This document shows positions 23,854-33,817 of a stretch of 64,000 nt of DNA, piece after piece. The DNA is taken from assembly GCF_041296385.1 (NCBI RefSeq), contig NW_027183981.1, positions 2,358,501-2,422,500 on the forward strand, in the 5' to 3' direction. Origin of the DNA: Aphelocoma coerulescens (lineage: Eukaryota > Chordata > Aves > Passeriformes > Corvidae). The translations under genes were made by a program, and so were the position numbers. How positions within the stretch are numbered: the first letter of the stretch is position 1; each line of letters starts with the position of its first letter. The notes beneath the pieces are model-generated. The model had not been told where the DNA came from. It was given only the letters and a program-made list of their open reading frames with translations, and searched no databases.

Positions 23854-24651
23854 TTGGCGGCGCTTATACCTAGTATTCAAGCGCGAAGATTGCACAGATT
23901 AGCTCAATCTTCGGATGGGACCTTGGTTTCTTTTTTGAAGGGTGAACATCTAGAATTGATACATGAGAAATTATGGGTTAAAGCTGGGGGTGTACGAGAG
24001 TCCGTCCCCCAAATTTGGGACCCCATCCCATTGATGGAAGTCGCTAGCGAGGGGAGTGAAGCCTTGTCTGAGTGGGAGGCACCACGTTCCAAGCTTCGCC
24101 TTCCTAGGCCCTGTGACTGGCGGAAGGTGGAATTCAATAAATGGAAACATCTGGTTGCCCAGGGCCATGGGATCGAAAATTTTGAGAATGATAAGATCAG
24201 TAATGACTGGTTGATGCATTACCGCAGCATCCCTCACAGAAAACTCATAACGGCGCTGCAATTAAGAGCGAAGGTCTACCCCACTCGGGAATTCTTAGCA
24301 AGGGGTAGACACGATGTCTGTGTTCGATCCTGCAGACACTGCGGCGCCGAATATGAATCAGCGTCCCATGTCATCGGAAAATGCCCAATTACTCAGGACG
24401 CCAGAATTAAAAGGCATAATTTCATCTGCGAAACCCTTAGCCGAGAAGCTAAGAGGGAGAATTGGACGGTTTTCCAGGAGCCGCATTTGAGAGATGAAGA
24501 AAATGAGTTATTTAAGCCTGATTTAATCTTTGTGAAGGATGCTAAGGCACTTGTAGTGGACGTAACAGTGAGATACGAGCACAGCAATTCTTCACTGAAA
24601 GGGGCCGCTGTGGAGAAGGCAAAAAAGTATCCTTCTTCCACAGATTTGTGA
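23854..24651 (+). pseudogene. R2 knuckle/endonuclease segment, unit 6
   Basis: Unchanged 265 codons with knuckle and PD-X12-D core. Confidence 0.86.
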
Positions 24652-25072
24652 CCTCACTAATGTAACATCTGTAGAGTTCACTGGTTTCCCCTTAGGAGCG
24701 CGGGGGAAATGGTATGAGAGGAACTCTGAATTGCTACAGGCCTTGGGACTCTCTAAAACGAGGCTAGGGAGACTAGCCCGGGCCCTGGCATCCAGAGCAC
24801 TCTTCTCTTCTGTAGATATCGTACATATGTTCGCAAGCAAAGCCAGATTGTTTGTACCTTTACAATAAAGGCCCCTTCCCTGAGTGGTTCGAGCTGGACA
24901 GTGGAATTGGTTTTGGGTGGGAGGGGCTCACCCGTCATAACGCGTCTTGCCCATATTTGGGCTACAAATTTGGATTCGACCAGGTGGACGGGCCACCTTT
25001 ACTTAACCCAGAAAAGAAACATACCATTTTATATGTTTATTAAATAGCCATAGTTACTAACTGGGCATAGCT

Positions 25073-25136
25073 GCAGAGGTCGCACCTCCTCGTGGTCCCG
25101 CCGGATACCCGTAAGGGTAACTAAGTCGACCTCTGC
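25073..25136 (+). ncRNA. HDV-like ribozyme core, unit 7
   Basis: Same sequence and fold as at 4163-4226. Confidence 0.72.
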
Positions 25137-25715
25137 CCCAGTGTGAGTGAGGGGGTAATATCTCCCCTCCCTATTGCTGGACTCGCCACCCAGTGGTAGA
25201 TTCACAAATCGCAGAAACAAATTTATTGGCGCAGCTATTTGCTGTTGCCCAAAGCCTTGTCCACGGGCATTAGTTGGACACAGTCTGCAGGTTGGTCGAG
25301 GGTTCCACCTGCAGACTCTGACAACCCTCTTTTAGATTTGACCAAACGCCATCTCGGTCTTGACAATGGTACAATCTGTGGCTTTGCGGTACGTGTCTAC
25401 GGCCACCCAAACTGACCCTTTAGATCTGTGGGTTAGAGAGGCCAGAATTCCACCACTATCTGTGGTGTTAGAGGAGGAAAGAATCAATCTTGTACCTTTG
25501 GAGTTTATAAACTCCAAAGTTGCTCTTGAAGTTGGGAGCCATCTGGGTAACACCGCAGATTGTCTGGCTGTATTTCCTGAACCTTATGAAATCTTGCCCT
25601 TTGGGCTGGTTCAGGAAGAAATAAATGGGTGTGAAACAAGAGAAATAGAGGAGCCAATGACACCTGGGACTCCTCCGGGATCAGAGGGGGCGGAACAATT
25701 ACAGGAACTCCTGTT

Positions 25716-26780
25716 ATGTCTGTCCCGGACAAAAATCCATCATGTCCAAGGTGTCTGACCCGGTTTACTAATACGCTGGGGTTAACAGACCATCTAAAGA
25801 CGTCCCATGGCTGTAATAAGATCTGGTTTAGGTGCTCTAAGTGTGGTAAACAAAATCTGAAATACCACAGTATCTCCTGTCATGTCCCTCGGTGCAAAGG
25901 TGAAGGATTTGTGGCCCCTACGGGTAGCTGGGTCTGTGAGGTGTGCTCTAGAGGTTTTGCTACAAAGATTGGACTGGGACAGCACAAGAGGTTACAACAT
26001 CCTCTTGTGCGTAATGTGGAACGGATAGCTGCCTCTCACCCCAAAGAAACATCTTTGCGGGGGGCCCATAAGAAGGTATGGACCGAGGAGGAAGAGGCTC
26101 TCCTGAATCAATTGGTGGTTAAGTTTGCTGGTAGCAGGAACATCAATCAGCTAATAGCGGAGCACTTGCCATCTAAGACGCCAAAGCAGATTAGTGACAA
26201 AAGACGCCTTCTAGGAAAAGGTCCCTCAAAGAAAGTTCGATTTAGAGAAGGCGGGGCTGTAGGCAGAGAAGAACCTCCCCAATCTGCTAAGGGGCAAAGT
26301 GAGGGACGCTTGGTGCTCCACTATCATGATATCATCAAGCTGAAGCTATCGGCAGGCGAGTTCACCGTGTGTCAGGAGGCCTTTGAGAAAATAATGCAGG
26401 GGCAAGATCCGCAATCAGTGGTGAACGAAGTGTATGAGAAGTTTCGGGATAGCCAGGATAGGCTTAACCATAAAGTGTCTAAGCCGCGAAGGCCCCGGGG
26501 GCCTCGAGGCCAAAAAGCATCCGGGGTGACAACTAAACGGATGCAGAAAAGGGCCGTTAAGCGAGGAAAATATCTGAGATATCAGAGGTTGTTTCAGATA
26601 CATAGAGGGAGGTTGGCACGGGTTATTTTGGATAACACGGAAGCCCTGCAGTGCCAAATACCATCTGGTGTTATCCACAGTGCACATTTAAAGAGAGATG
26701 GGAAACATCTGTCTGTTTTAGTGGTCTTGAATCCTTCCCAGTATATAGGGAGGCGGATAACACCATGTTTCGAGACCTGA
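25716..26780 (+). pseudogene. R2 zinc-finger/Myb segment, unit 7
   Basis: Arg variant at residue 99. Translation as unit 1; the base change at 26354 is silent. Confidence 0.85.
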
Positions 26781-26804
26781 TTTCAGAGAGAGACTGGTAA
26801 GAAC

Positions 26805-27434
26805 TTGAATGAGATGTGTAAAACCTCCGCTCCTGGGCCAGATGGGATTGCTCTGGGTCATCTTATTAAAATAGACCCTAAGTTCTCCCAGTTGACAGAG
26901 ATCTTCAACCTCTGGCTTGCCACCGGAACTTTACCGGACGCGCTGCGGGACTGCCTGACAGTTTTGATACCCAAGTCATCCAATGAGGAGAAACCTGGTG
27001 ATATCAACAACTGGAGGCCTATCACCATTGCTTCAGTGGTGTTTAGGTTGTTCTCCAGGATCGCGAATGCGAGACTGGCCCGTGCATGTCCCATTAACCC
27101 CAGACAACGGGGTTTTATCAGCGCATCAGGCTGTTCTGAGAACCTTAAGCTGTTACAGCTTTTGGTTAAGAAGGCAAAACAGGAACATAGAAGTTTGGGG
27201 GTGGTATTTGTGGATATTGCCAAGGCATTTGATACCGTTTGCCAGCAGCATATTATAGCTGGTTTGGTTAAGAGGGGAGTTGATTCCCATATAATCCATC
27301 TAATTGGTGAGATGTACAGGAATATTAAGACATACATCGTCGCCAAGAATGGGAAAACAGACCCCATTAACATCTGCTCCGGTGTTAAACAGGGCTATCA
27401 TTTTATATGTTTATTAAATAGCCATAATTACTAA
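26805..27434 (+). pseudogene. R2 reverse transcriptase segment, unit 7, truncated
   Basis: RT motifs 0-2 and A are present and reading reaches GVKQG of motif B. It then runs into the 3' UTR and the next element and stops at 27434. The catalytic FADD box, thumb, knuckle and endonuclease are lost. Confidence 0.85.
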
Positions 27435-27446
27435 CTGGGCATAGCT

Positions 27447-27510
27447 GCAGAGGTCACACCTCCCCGTGGTCCTGCTGGATGCCTGAAAGGGTAACTCAGT
27501 TGACCTCTGC
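27447..27510 (+). ncRNA. HDV-like ribozyme core, copy 8
   Basis: P2 GCAGAGGTCA/TGACCTCTGC keeps pairing with a changed base pair relative to the array (C-G became A-T at the P2 end). P1 3' strand is TCCTGCT. J4/2 reads AACTCAG. Confidence 0.62.
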
Positions 27511-27742
27511 CCCAGTGTGAGTGAGGGGGCAGTATCTTCCCCTCCCTATTGCTGGACTCGCCCCCCAGTGGTAGTTTCACAAATCGCAGAAATAAAATTA
27601 TTGGTGCAGCCATTCGCTGTAGCCCAGAGCCTTGTTCACGGGCTTGAGTTGGACACAGTCAGCAGCTTGGTGGAGGGCTCCAGTTGTGGACTTTGAAAAC
27701 CCTCACTTGACTTTGACTAAATGCCGTCTCAAGGTCTTACAA

Positions 27743-27990
27743 TGGTACAGTCTGTGGCATTGCGTTATGTGTCAATGGCCACTCAAACTGACCCATTAGA
27801 TCTGAGGGTCAGAGGAGCTGGAACTCCATCTCCTCCTGTGGTGGTGTATGAGGATAGATTCGATCTTGTGTCTTTGGAGTTTGTAAACTCCAGACTAGCT
27901 TATAAAGTTGGAATCCATTGGGGTAACGCCATGGAGTGTTTGGCCATACTTCCTGAACCTTATGAGATCTTGCCCTCTGGGCCTATTTAG
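27743..27990 (+). pseudogene. R2 N-terminal segment, copy 8
   Basis: ATG at 27743 and frame match the unit 1 N-terminus (VALRYVSMATQTDPLDL). It ends at a TAG (27988-27990) where other copies have CAG. Confidence 0.7.
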
Positions 27991-28080
27991 GAAGAGGAAT
28001 TTGAGCGTGAAATAAGAGAGTCTGAGGAGCCTGCAACACCTGAGGCTCCTCCCGGGACCAGCAATGTTGTGACACTAACT

Positions 28081-28527
28081 GGAACTGCTGTTGTGTCCAT
28101 CCTGGACAAAAATCCATCTTGTCAACGATGTTTCAGCCAGTTTACATGGATGCTGGGGCTGACTGACCATCTGAAGAAGGCCCATGGGAAGAAAAAGATC
28201 TTTTTTAGATGCACTAAATGTGGTAAATAAAATCTTAAATACCACAGTAGTGCCTGTCATGTCCCTTGGTGCAAGGGTGATGCGTGTGTGGTTCCTGCGG
28301 GCAGCTGGGTCTGTGAGGTTTGTTCTCGCGGCTTTGTTACCAAGATAGGTCTGGGCCAGCACAAGAGATTGAAACATCCTCCCGTGCGGAATGAGGAACG
28401 GATTGTAGCCTCCCATCCTAAAGGGTCATCTTTAAGAGGGGCCCATAAGAGGGTATGGACTGAGGAGGAGGAGGCTCTTCTGAATCAGTTGGTGGTGAAG
28501 TACATCAGTAGCAGGAACATCAACTAG
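28081..28527 (+). pseudogene. R2 zinc-finger/Myb segment, copy 8
   Basis: Finger 1 and the start of finger 2 read from about 28087 to a TAA at 28228-28230 (GGTAAATAA for GGTAAACAA). Finger 3 and the Myb start read in the same frame at 28288-28527, where TAG replaces the CAG after the INQ position. Confidence 0.75.
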
Positions 28528-28533
28528 TTAATT

Positions 28534-29523
28534 GTGGAGCACATACCATCAAAGATGGCCAAGCAGATAAGCAATAAGAGATCCCTGCTGGGAAAAGGTC
28601 CCTCTGAGAAAGTTCGATCTGCAGAAGGCGGAGGAATAGGGAGAGAAGAACCTCTCCAGACTGCTAAAGGGCGTAGTAAAGGACGCCTGAAGCTCCACTA
28701 CTTTGATGCCATCAAGCTGAGGCTATTGGCTGGTGGATTCACCATGTGCCAGGAGGCCTTTGGGAAAGCATTGGATGGGCAAGATCTGCAGGTGGTGGCG
28801 AATGAGGTGTATGAGAAGTTTCGGGATAGCCTGAGTGGGCTTGGCCTTAAGGTTTCCAGTGGTCTAAAGTCGCAAAGGCCTCGTGGCCAGAAAGCATCCA
28901 AAACAAAAACTAAGTGGATGAAGAAGAGAGATGTGAAGCATGGGAAATATCTAAGATATCAGAAACTGTTTCAGTTACACAGAGGAAGGCTGGTGCGTAT
29001 TATTTTGGATGACACGGAAGCCCTGCAATGCCAAATACCATCGGGCATTGTCCACAGCACATTTAAAGAGAGATGGGAAACATCGGTTTGTTTTAATGGT
29101 CTTGAATCCTTCCCTGTACACAGGGAAGCAGATAACACCATGTATCAGGACCTGATTATTGAGAAAGAGATTGGTAAGAACATGGAAGACATGCGTAAAA
29201 CCTCTGCTCCTGGGCCAGATGGGATTACTCTGGGTCACCTTATTAAAACAGACCCTAAGTTTTCCCAGTTGACAGAGATCTTCAACCTCTGGCTTGTTAC
29301 CAGAACTATACCAGATGCACTATGGGACTGCCAGACAGTTTTGATACCCAAGTCTTCCAATGAGGCGAGACTTGGCGATATCAATAACTGGAGACCTATC
29401 ACCATTGCTTCGGTGGTGTTTAGGTTATTTTCCAGGATTGCTACGGCGAGACTGGTCCGAGCATGCCCCATTAAGCCCAGACAACAGGGTTTATTAGTGC
29501 ATCTGGTTGTTCTGAGAACCTGA
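28534..29523 (+). pseudogene. R2 linker and N-terminal RT segment, copy 8
   Basis: 329 codons: end of Myb (PSKMAKQISNKRSLL), basic linker, then RT from ASAPGPDG-like entry through NNWRPITI and FRLFSRIATARL. Unlike the array, the stretch at 29050-29200 is in one frame, which shows what the array lost. A frameshift near 29492 ends it. Confidence 0.82.
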
Positions 29524-29559
29524 AGCTGTTACAGCTTCTGGTTAAAAGTGCTAAACAGG

Positions 29560-30249
29560 AGCATCGAGATCTGAGGGTTCTGTTTGTCGATATTGCCAAG
29601 GCCTTTGACACTGTTTGTCACCAGCATATCATTGCTGGTTTAGTTAAGAGGGGGCCTGATTCCCATGTGGTCCATCTGGTTAGTGAGATGTACAGAAACA
29701 TCACGATGTATGCTGTCACTAAGAATGGGAAAACATACCCAATTAACATCTGCTCCGGTGTCAAGCAGGGCAACCCTATGTCACCTTTGTTATTCAGTTT
29801 GGCTTTTGACCCTCTTCTCTGTAAACCTAAAGCAGAAGGCAACCCATCATGGTGGGTTTAAACTTACGGCCACGGCCTTTGCTCACGATTTGGTGCTGCT
29901 GAGTGACTCCTGGGAAGGCATGTGTCATAACATCAAGGTTCTGGAGACCTTTTGCAACTTTATTGATCTCTGGACACAAGGAGAGAAATGCCATGGTTTT
30001 TACATCAAGCCCAAAAAGGACTCATATATCATCAATGATTGTCCTGTTTGGCAGATTAGTGGGTCTCCCCTCAACATGATCAACCCTGGGAGCTCAGAGA
30101 AATATCTAGGCACCCAGACTGACCCCTGGACCAGTTTTGCCAATCCACGCTTGCCTGGGAAACTAGAGGAATGGCTCCATCGGATCGGAGACACACCACT
30201 CAAAACTCTTCAGAAAGTTGATATACTTCGGACTTTATACCATTCCTAG
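29560..30249 (+). pseudogene. R2 RT catalytic segment, copy 8, with mutated FADD
   Basis: Motif A (LFVDIAKAFDTV) near 29580 and motif B (GVKQGNPMS) at about 29756 read in one frame to 29861. After a frameshift near 29850, GGFKLTATAFAHDLVLLSD reads to 30249. The catalytic FADD is FAHD (codons 29878-29889), so the first catalytic Asp is gone. Confidence 0.8.
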
Positions 30250-30412
30250 ACTGATATATCTGGCTGACCATACCGAAGTAAGAGCTGGGCTCCTTGAATG
30301 CCTTGACCTGTTCATTAGGAGGATGGTCAAGGAGTGGCTTCACCTCCTATAGAGTACGTGTGTTGCCATCTTTTCCTCGAGGTTTAAAGATGGAGGGCTA
30401 GGACTCATTAAA

Positions 30413-31101
30413 TTGGCGGCACTTATACCAAGTATACAAGCATGGAAATTGCATAAGCTGGCTCAATCTTTGGATGGTGCTCTGGTTGCATTCTTGAAGG
30501 AAGAACATCTAGAACTGATATTTGAGAAATTATGGTTGAGAGCTGGTGGGGAAAAGAAGTCCATCCCACCAATTTGGGAGTTTATCCCTGTGATGAAATT
30601 TGTTGTAGAAGGAGGTGAACTCTTGTCAGAGTGAGAGGCTCCCGGTTCCAGAACCCGCTTTCCAAGACCCTGTGACTGGCGGAAAGCTGTATTTCCAGCT
30701 TTCTAAGACCCTGTGATAGGTGGAAATTTAATAAATGGAAACATCTGGCTGCCCAGGGCCATGGTATGGAGAACTTTGAGAATGATAACATCAGTAACGG
30801 CTGGCTGGTGCATTACTGCGGCATTCCTCACAGAAAACTCGTAACTGTGTTGCAATTAAGAGCTAACGTCTACCCCACACGTGAATTCCTGGCAAGGGGT
30901 AGGCATGATGTTTGCGTTAGATCTTGCAGACACTGTGGCGCTGATTATGAAACAACCGCCCATGCCATCGGGAACTGTCCGATTACTCAGGATGCCAGGA
31001 TTAAAAGACACAATTCCATCTGTGAAACCCTTAGCTGTGAGGCTAAGAGGGAAGATTGGACAGTGTTTCAGGAAGCACACTTGAAGGATGATCAGAATTA
31101 A
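30413..31101 (+). pseudogene. R2 thumb/knuckle segment, copy 8
   Basis: Two pieces: 30413-30634 (LIPSIQAWKLHKLAQS region) ending in a TGA where the array reads TGG, and 30766-31101 with knuckle CRHCGADYETTAHAIGNC and the KRH motif. The second stops at a TAA just before the endonuclease PD. Confidence 0.75.
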
Positions 31102-31446
31102 TTATATAAGCCGGATTTGACCATTGTTAAAGAAGCAAAGGCATTTGTAGTGGACTTGACAGTGAGATATGAGCATAGTAATTCATCTTTGAAAGGTGCT
31201 GCTGCTGAGAAGGCCAAAAAATATCACTGCCTTCTCCCACAAATTTGTGATCTTACAAATGCAACAGTCATTGAGTTCGTAGGTTTTCCCTCAGGAGCGC
31301 GGGGAAAATGGTATGAGAAGAACTCTGAATTGCTACAGGCCCTGGGACTCTCAAAAACAAGGCAGGGGAGGACTGCCCGAGCCCTAGCATCCAGAGCACT
31401 CTTCTCTTCTGTTGACATAGTACATATATATACTAGTAAAGCCTGA
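31102..31446 (+). pseudogene. R2 endonuclease and C-terminal tail, copy 8
   Basis: Open from just after the TAA at 31099-31101. It contains KPDL, then VVDLTVRYE, and runs uninterrupted through the C-terminal tail to SSVDIVHIYTSKA and stop. It shows that the tail split off in the array is normally continuous with the endonuclease. Confidence 0.78.
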
Positions 31447-31633
31447 CTGTGTGTACCTTTGAATAAATGAATGCCCCTTCTCTGTGTGGTAAGAGCTGGA
31501 CAGTGGAATTGGTTTTGGGTGGGAGGAGTTCATCCATCATAATGTGTCTGGCCCATATTTGGGCATAAAATTCAAATTGGACCAGCTGGACGGTTAACCT
31601 GGAATAGAAACATATAATTTTATATGTCTCTAT

Positions 31634-32276
31634 GACTCGGGACGTGTGTTGCTAAATGGGCTCAGCTGCAGAGGTTGCACCTCCTCGCAGCCCCACTGGA
31701 TGCCCTGCGTAGGGTAACTGAGCCAACCTCTGCCCCAGTGTGGGAGTATAGAACGCTCTCACCCTACCCTGTGGCTTCACCACCCACTCAGTATACCGTT
31801 TCCAAACTGGTGAAACAAACTCATGCAACTCATGACACTCTTGCTGGTGGTACAAGACATGAGCTGTGAGCCCTTCACCCACAGGGCGGTAGAGTTAGTT
31901 AGGGTAGGGCAGTTGCTTGGAGGGTAGTGCTGCCATGACTTATGGGACCCTCCACCTTGGAGCTTGGTATTGCTGTTTGCCTGTCAGGGCCAGCTTGTGT
32001 GACCTCTATGTTGTGAGGGAGACATATGTCACTCAAGCGACTGTGTGACAGGGCCAAGGTGCATTCATGCCATCCAGGGCCACGTCACTGGTAGAGCAAG
32101 GCATGCCCCAATCTTGACAAGGACTGAGTCTCCAAACTGATTATGGGAATCTCGTTTGCCACACGCTGTGTGGCGTGTCTGATAACCACATCAAAATTTA
32201 CTGACTTAGGTGGATGGGCCACCTTCACTTAACACGGAACAGGTGCATGTATGTACGTGTATGCTCAATAAATGAG
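31634..32276 (+). mobile_element. SIDE-like non-autonomous R2-related element 1
   Basis: About 640 bases with an R2-like head (ribozyme at 31668-31733), an R2-like 3' end (GGTGGATGGGCCACC, then CACTTAACACGGAACAG, AATAAA near the end) and no RT, zinc-finger or endonuclease sequence. The interior is shared with the elements at 33818 and 62328, including blocks GGTAGTGCTGCCATGACT (about 31924) and GGGCCACGTCACTGGTAG (about 32078). Short internally deleted elements (SIDEs) of R2 are known from Drosophila. Here the interior is not recognisable as R2 protein-coding sequence, so its origin is open. Confidence 0.7.
31668..31733 (+). ncRNA. HDV-like ribozyme core, SIDE-like element 1
   Basis: P2 GCAGAGGTTG/CAACCTCTGC is a perfect 10-bp stem with a compensated pair relative to the array. 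P3 can form as TGC/GCA around an ACCTCCTC loop. P4 TGCCC/GGGTA and J4/2 ACTGAG are present. P1 3' strand is degenerate (CCCCACT). Confidence 0.6.
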
Positions 32277-32304
32277 GGCATAGTTACTAACTGGGCTTAG
32301 CTGC

Positions 32305-32364
32305 GGAAGCCACGCCTTCTCAAGGCCCCGCTGGATACCCTTTGGGGTAATGAAGTGGGCTTCC
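32305..32364 (+). ncRNA. Ribozyme-like head, copy 9, probably inactive
   Basis: P2 is GGAAGCC/GGCTTCC, different from the array yet still complementary. P3 is GCC/GGC and P4 TACCC-TTT-GGGGTA. The J4/2 cytosine is replaced by T (GGTAATGAAG), which should abolish cleavage. Confidence 0.55.
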
Positions 32365-32949
32365 ACCCGTGTGAGAGAGGGTATAATTGATACCCCTCGC
32401 CATCGCTTGGACTCGCCACCCAGCGGTAGTTTCCCAAGCCTGCAGAAACAAATTGTTTGGCACACTTGTTTAACTGTCACCCAGAGCCTTGTCCATGGGC
32501 TTAAGTTGGACACAGTTAGGAGTTTGGGTGAGGGCCAGCTGCTGACTTCGACTGCCCTCACTTATACCGTCATTACTGTTTGTTTGATTTGGACAATGCT
32601 GCAATCAATGACTTTGTGGTACATATGAACGGCCACTCAAACTGACCCTTTAGATCTTAGGGTCAGATCAGCCAATGTCATTCCATCTTTATCCCCTGCT
32701 TTGGGAGATGTTGGGCTCAATCTGGTGTGTCTGGAGTTTTTAAACTCCTCTTTTTACTCTGAGGTTGGAATCCATCTGGGTAGTGTCTGGGAGGGTTTGG
32801 CTGAGTTCCCAGAGCCATATGAGGCCATGCCATCTCGGCCTGCTTGGGATGATGAATTTGGGCATGATTGAGGAGATACTGAAGAGCCCAAAACACCTGA
32901 GGCTCTCTCCGGGATCAGTGAGGTGGGACACCAGTTGGAACTCCTGTGG

Positions 32950-33568
32950 TGTCCGTCCCAGACAAAAATCCAGCTTGTCCACGCTGTTTTACCCAATTTA
33001 ATCAGATACTGGGGCTGATTGAACATCTAAAGAGGACCCATGGGCTGAAAAAGATCTTTTTTAAGTGCTCTAAATGTGGTAAATGAAATCTTAAATAACA
33101 CAGTATTGCCCTTCATGTCCCACGGAGCAAGGGGAATGTGCATGGGTTTCCGACAGGTGATTGGCTATGTGAGGTATGCAGAACGGGTTCTCTACCAAGA
33201 CTGGCCTGGGCCACCACAAGAGGTTGATGCATCCTCTTGTGAGAAACTTGGAAAGGATTGCTTCCTCCCATCCTAAAGAGTCATCTGTGAGAGCAGCCCA
33301 TAAGAAGGTATGGACTGAGGAGGAAGAGGCTCTTCTGTCGCAGTTGGTGATGAAGTATGCTGCTAACAGAAACATCAATAAGTTGATTGTAGAGCATATT
33401 CCACCTAAGACGGCAAAGAAGATCAATGACAAGAGACACCTTCTCATGAAAGGTCCCCCCAATGTGGTTCAATCTGAAATCAAAGGTGAGTCTAATGTTG
33501 AGAGAGAAGAGCTCCACCAGGTCACTAAATTGCCGAGAGAGAGCACAGCTGAAGCTCCACTATTGTGA
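32950..33568 (+). pseudogene. R2 zinc-finger/Myb segment, copy 9
   Basis: Fingers 1 and 2 read from about 32950 (VPDKNPACPRCFTQF) with a TGA at 33083 in finger 2. Finger 3 and the Myb domain (GHHKRLMHPLVRN, KKVWTEEEEALLSQL) are open at 33176-33568. Remains of the linker continue at 33462-33782 in another frame. Confidence 0.75.
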
Positions 33569-33817
33569 TGTCACCAGGAAAGGGTTATTGGCATGTAGAT
33601 TTGCTAAGTGCCAGAGCGCCTTTGAGAAGATTTTGGATGGGCAAGATCCCCAAGGGGTGGTGAATGATGCTTTTGAGAACTGTTTTGGTGGCCTGAGTAA
33701 GGCTCTGCTAGATTACAAAGGCGACCAGGGATCCAAAGTCGCAAAGGTCCCATGGTCAGCAAGCATCCAGAATGACAGCTAATTGGATGCAAAAGAGAGC
33801 AAGAAAGAAAGAGAGCT

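Larger units (their letters stand above)
20868..25049 (+). mobile_element. R2: R2 tandem unit 6 (complete, dead)
   Basis: Same structure and lesions. N-terminal segment 21184-21576, C-terminal tail 24652-24868. T at 21828 and C at 24927 match unit 2. Private change C to T at 22263 turns an Arg into Trp in the linker. Confidence 0.93.
25050..27423 (+). mobile_element. R2: R2 tandem unit 7, internally deleted end of the array
   Basis: Follows the array consensus up to the RT motif B codons at about 27394, then jumps to the last ~30 bases of the 3' UTR and ends TAAA-TAGCC at 27415-27423. About 1.8 kb is missing (motif B to 3' UTR). N-terminal segment 25366-25758. Private A at 26354. Two further changes just before the junction (GACATACATC, AACATCTGC) include one shared with diverged copies at 29.7 and 59.8 kb, so the edge may be a recombination with another R2 lineage. 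Confidence 0.9.
27424..31633 (+). mobile_element. R2: R2 copy 8, full-length but diverged
   Basis: Joined directly to the TAGCC of unit 7 and beginning ATAATTACTAACTGGGC. Covers the whole element from ribozyme to 3' UTR but differs from the array by many substitutions and its own lesions, so it is an older relative. A ~40-bp local duplication of the sequence around the CCCTGTGACTGG block lies at about 30650-30730. The exact 3' boundary next to the following SIDE-like element is uncertain by about 15 bases. Confidence 0.85.
32277..33817 (+). mobile_element. R2: R2 copy 9, 3'-truncated
   Basis: Begins with an R2 head (CATAGTTACTAACTGGGC) and ends in the basic linker after the Myb domain, where the next SIDE-like element starts. 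RT, endonuclease and 3' UTR are absent. Target-primed reverse transcription gives 5' truncations, so loss of the 3' part points to later recombination or insertion. Confidence 0.82.

Noticed and set aside
1..27423. Bacterial group II intron or retron interpretation of the RT
   Set aside because: The RT is linked to CCHH zinc fingers, Myb, a CCHC knuckle and a PD-D endonuclease and sits at the R2 site of 28S, which fixes it as R2.
1..27423. Array as an assembly artefact
   Set aside because: Cannot be excluded from sequence alone, but unit-specific changes (20379, 22263, 26354) and the alternating markers argue against simple duplication of one read block.
27470..27476. Compensatory change between copy 8 P1 strand TCCTGCT and 28S variant GGCAGGA
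   Set aside because: They do pair, but both differ from the ancestral forms at a CpG, so independent methylation decay explains them as well. They are also at different loci.
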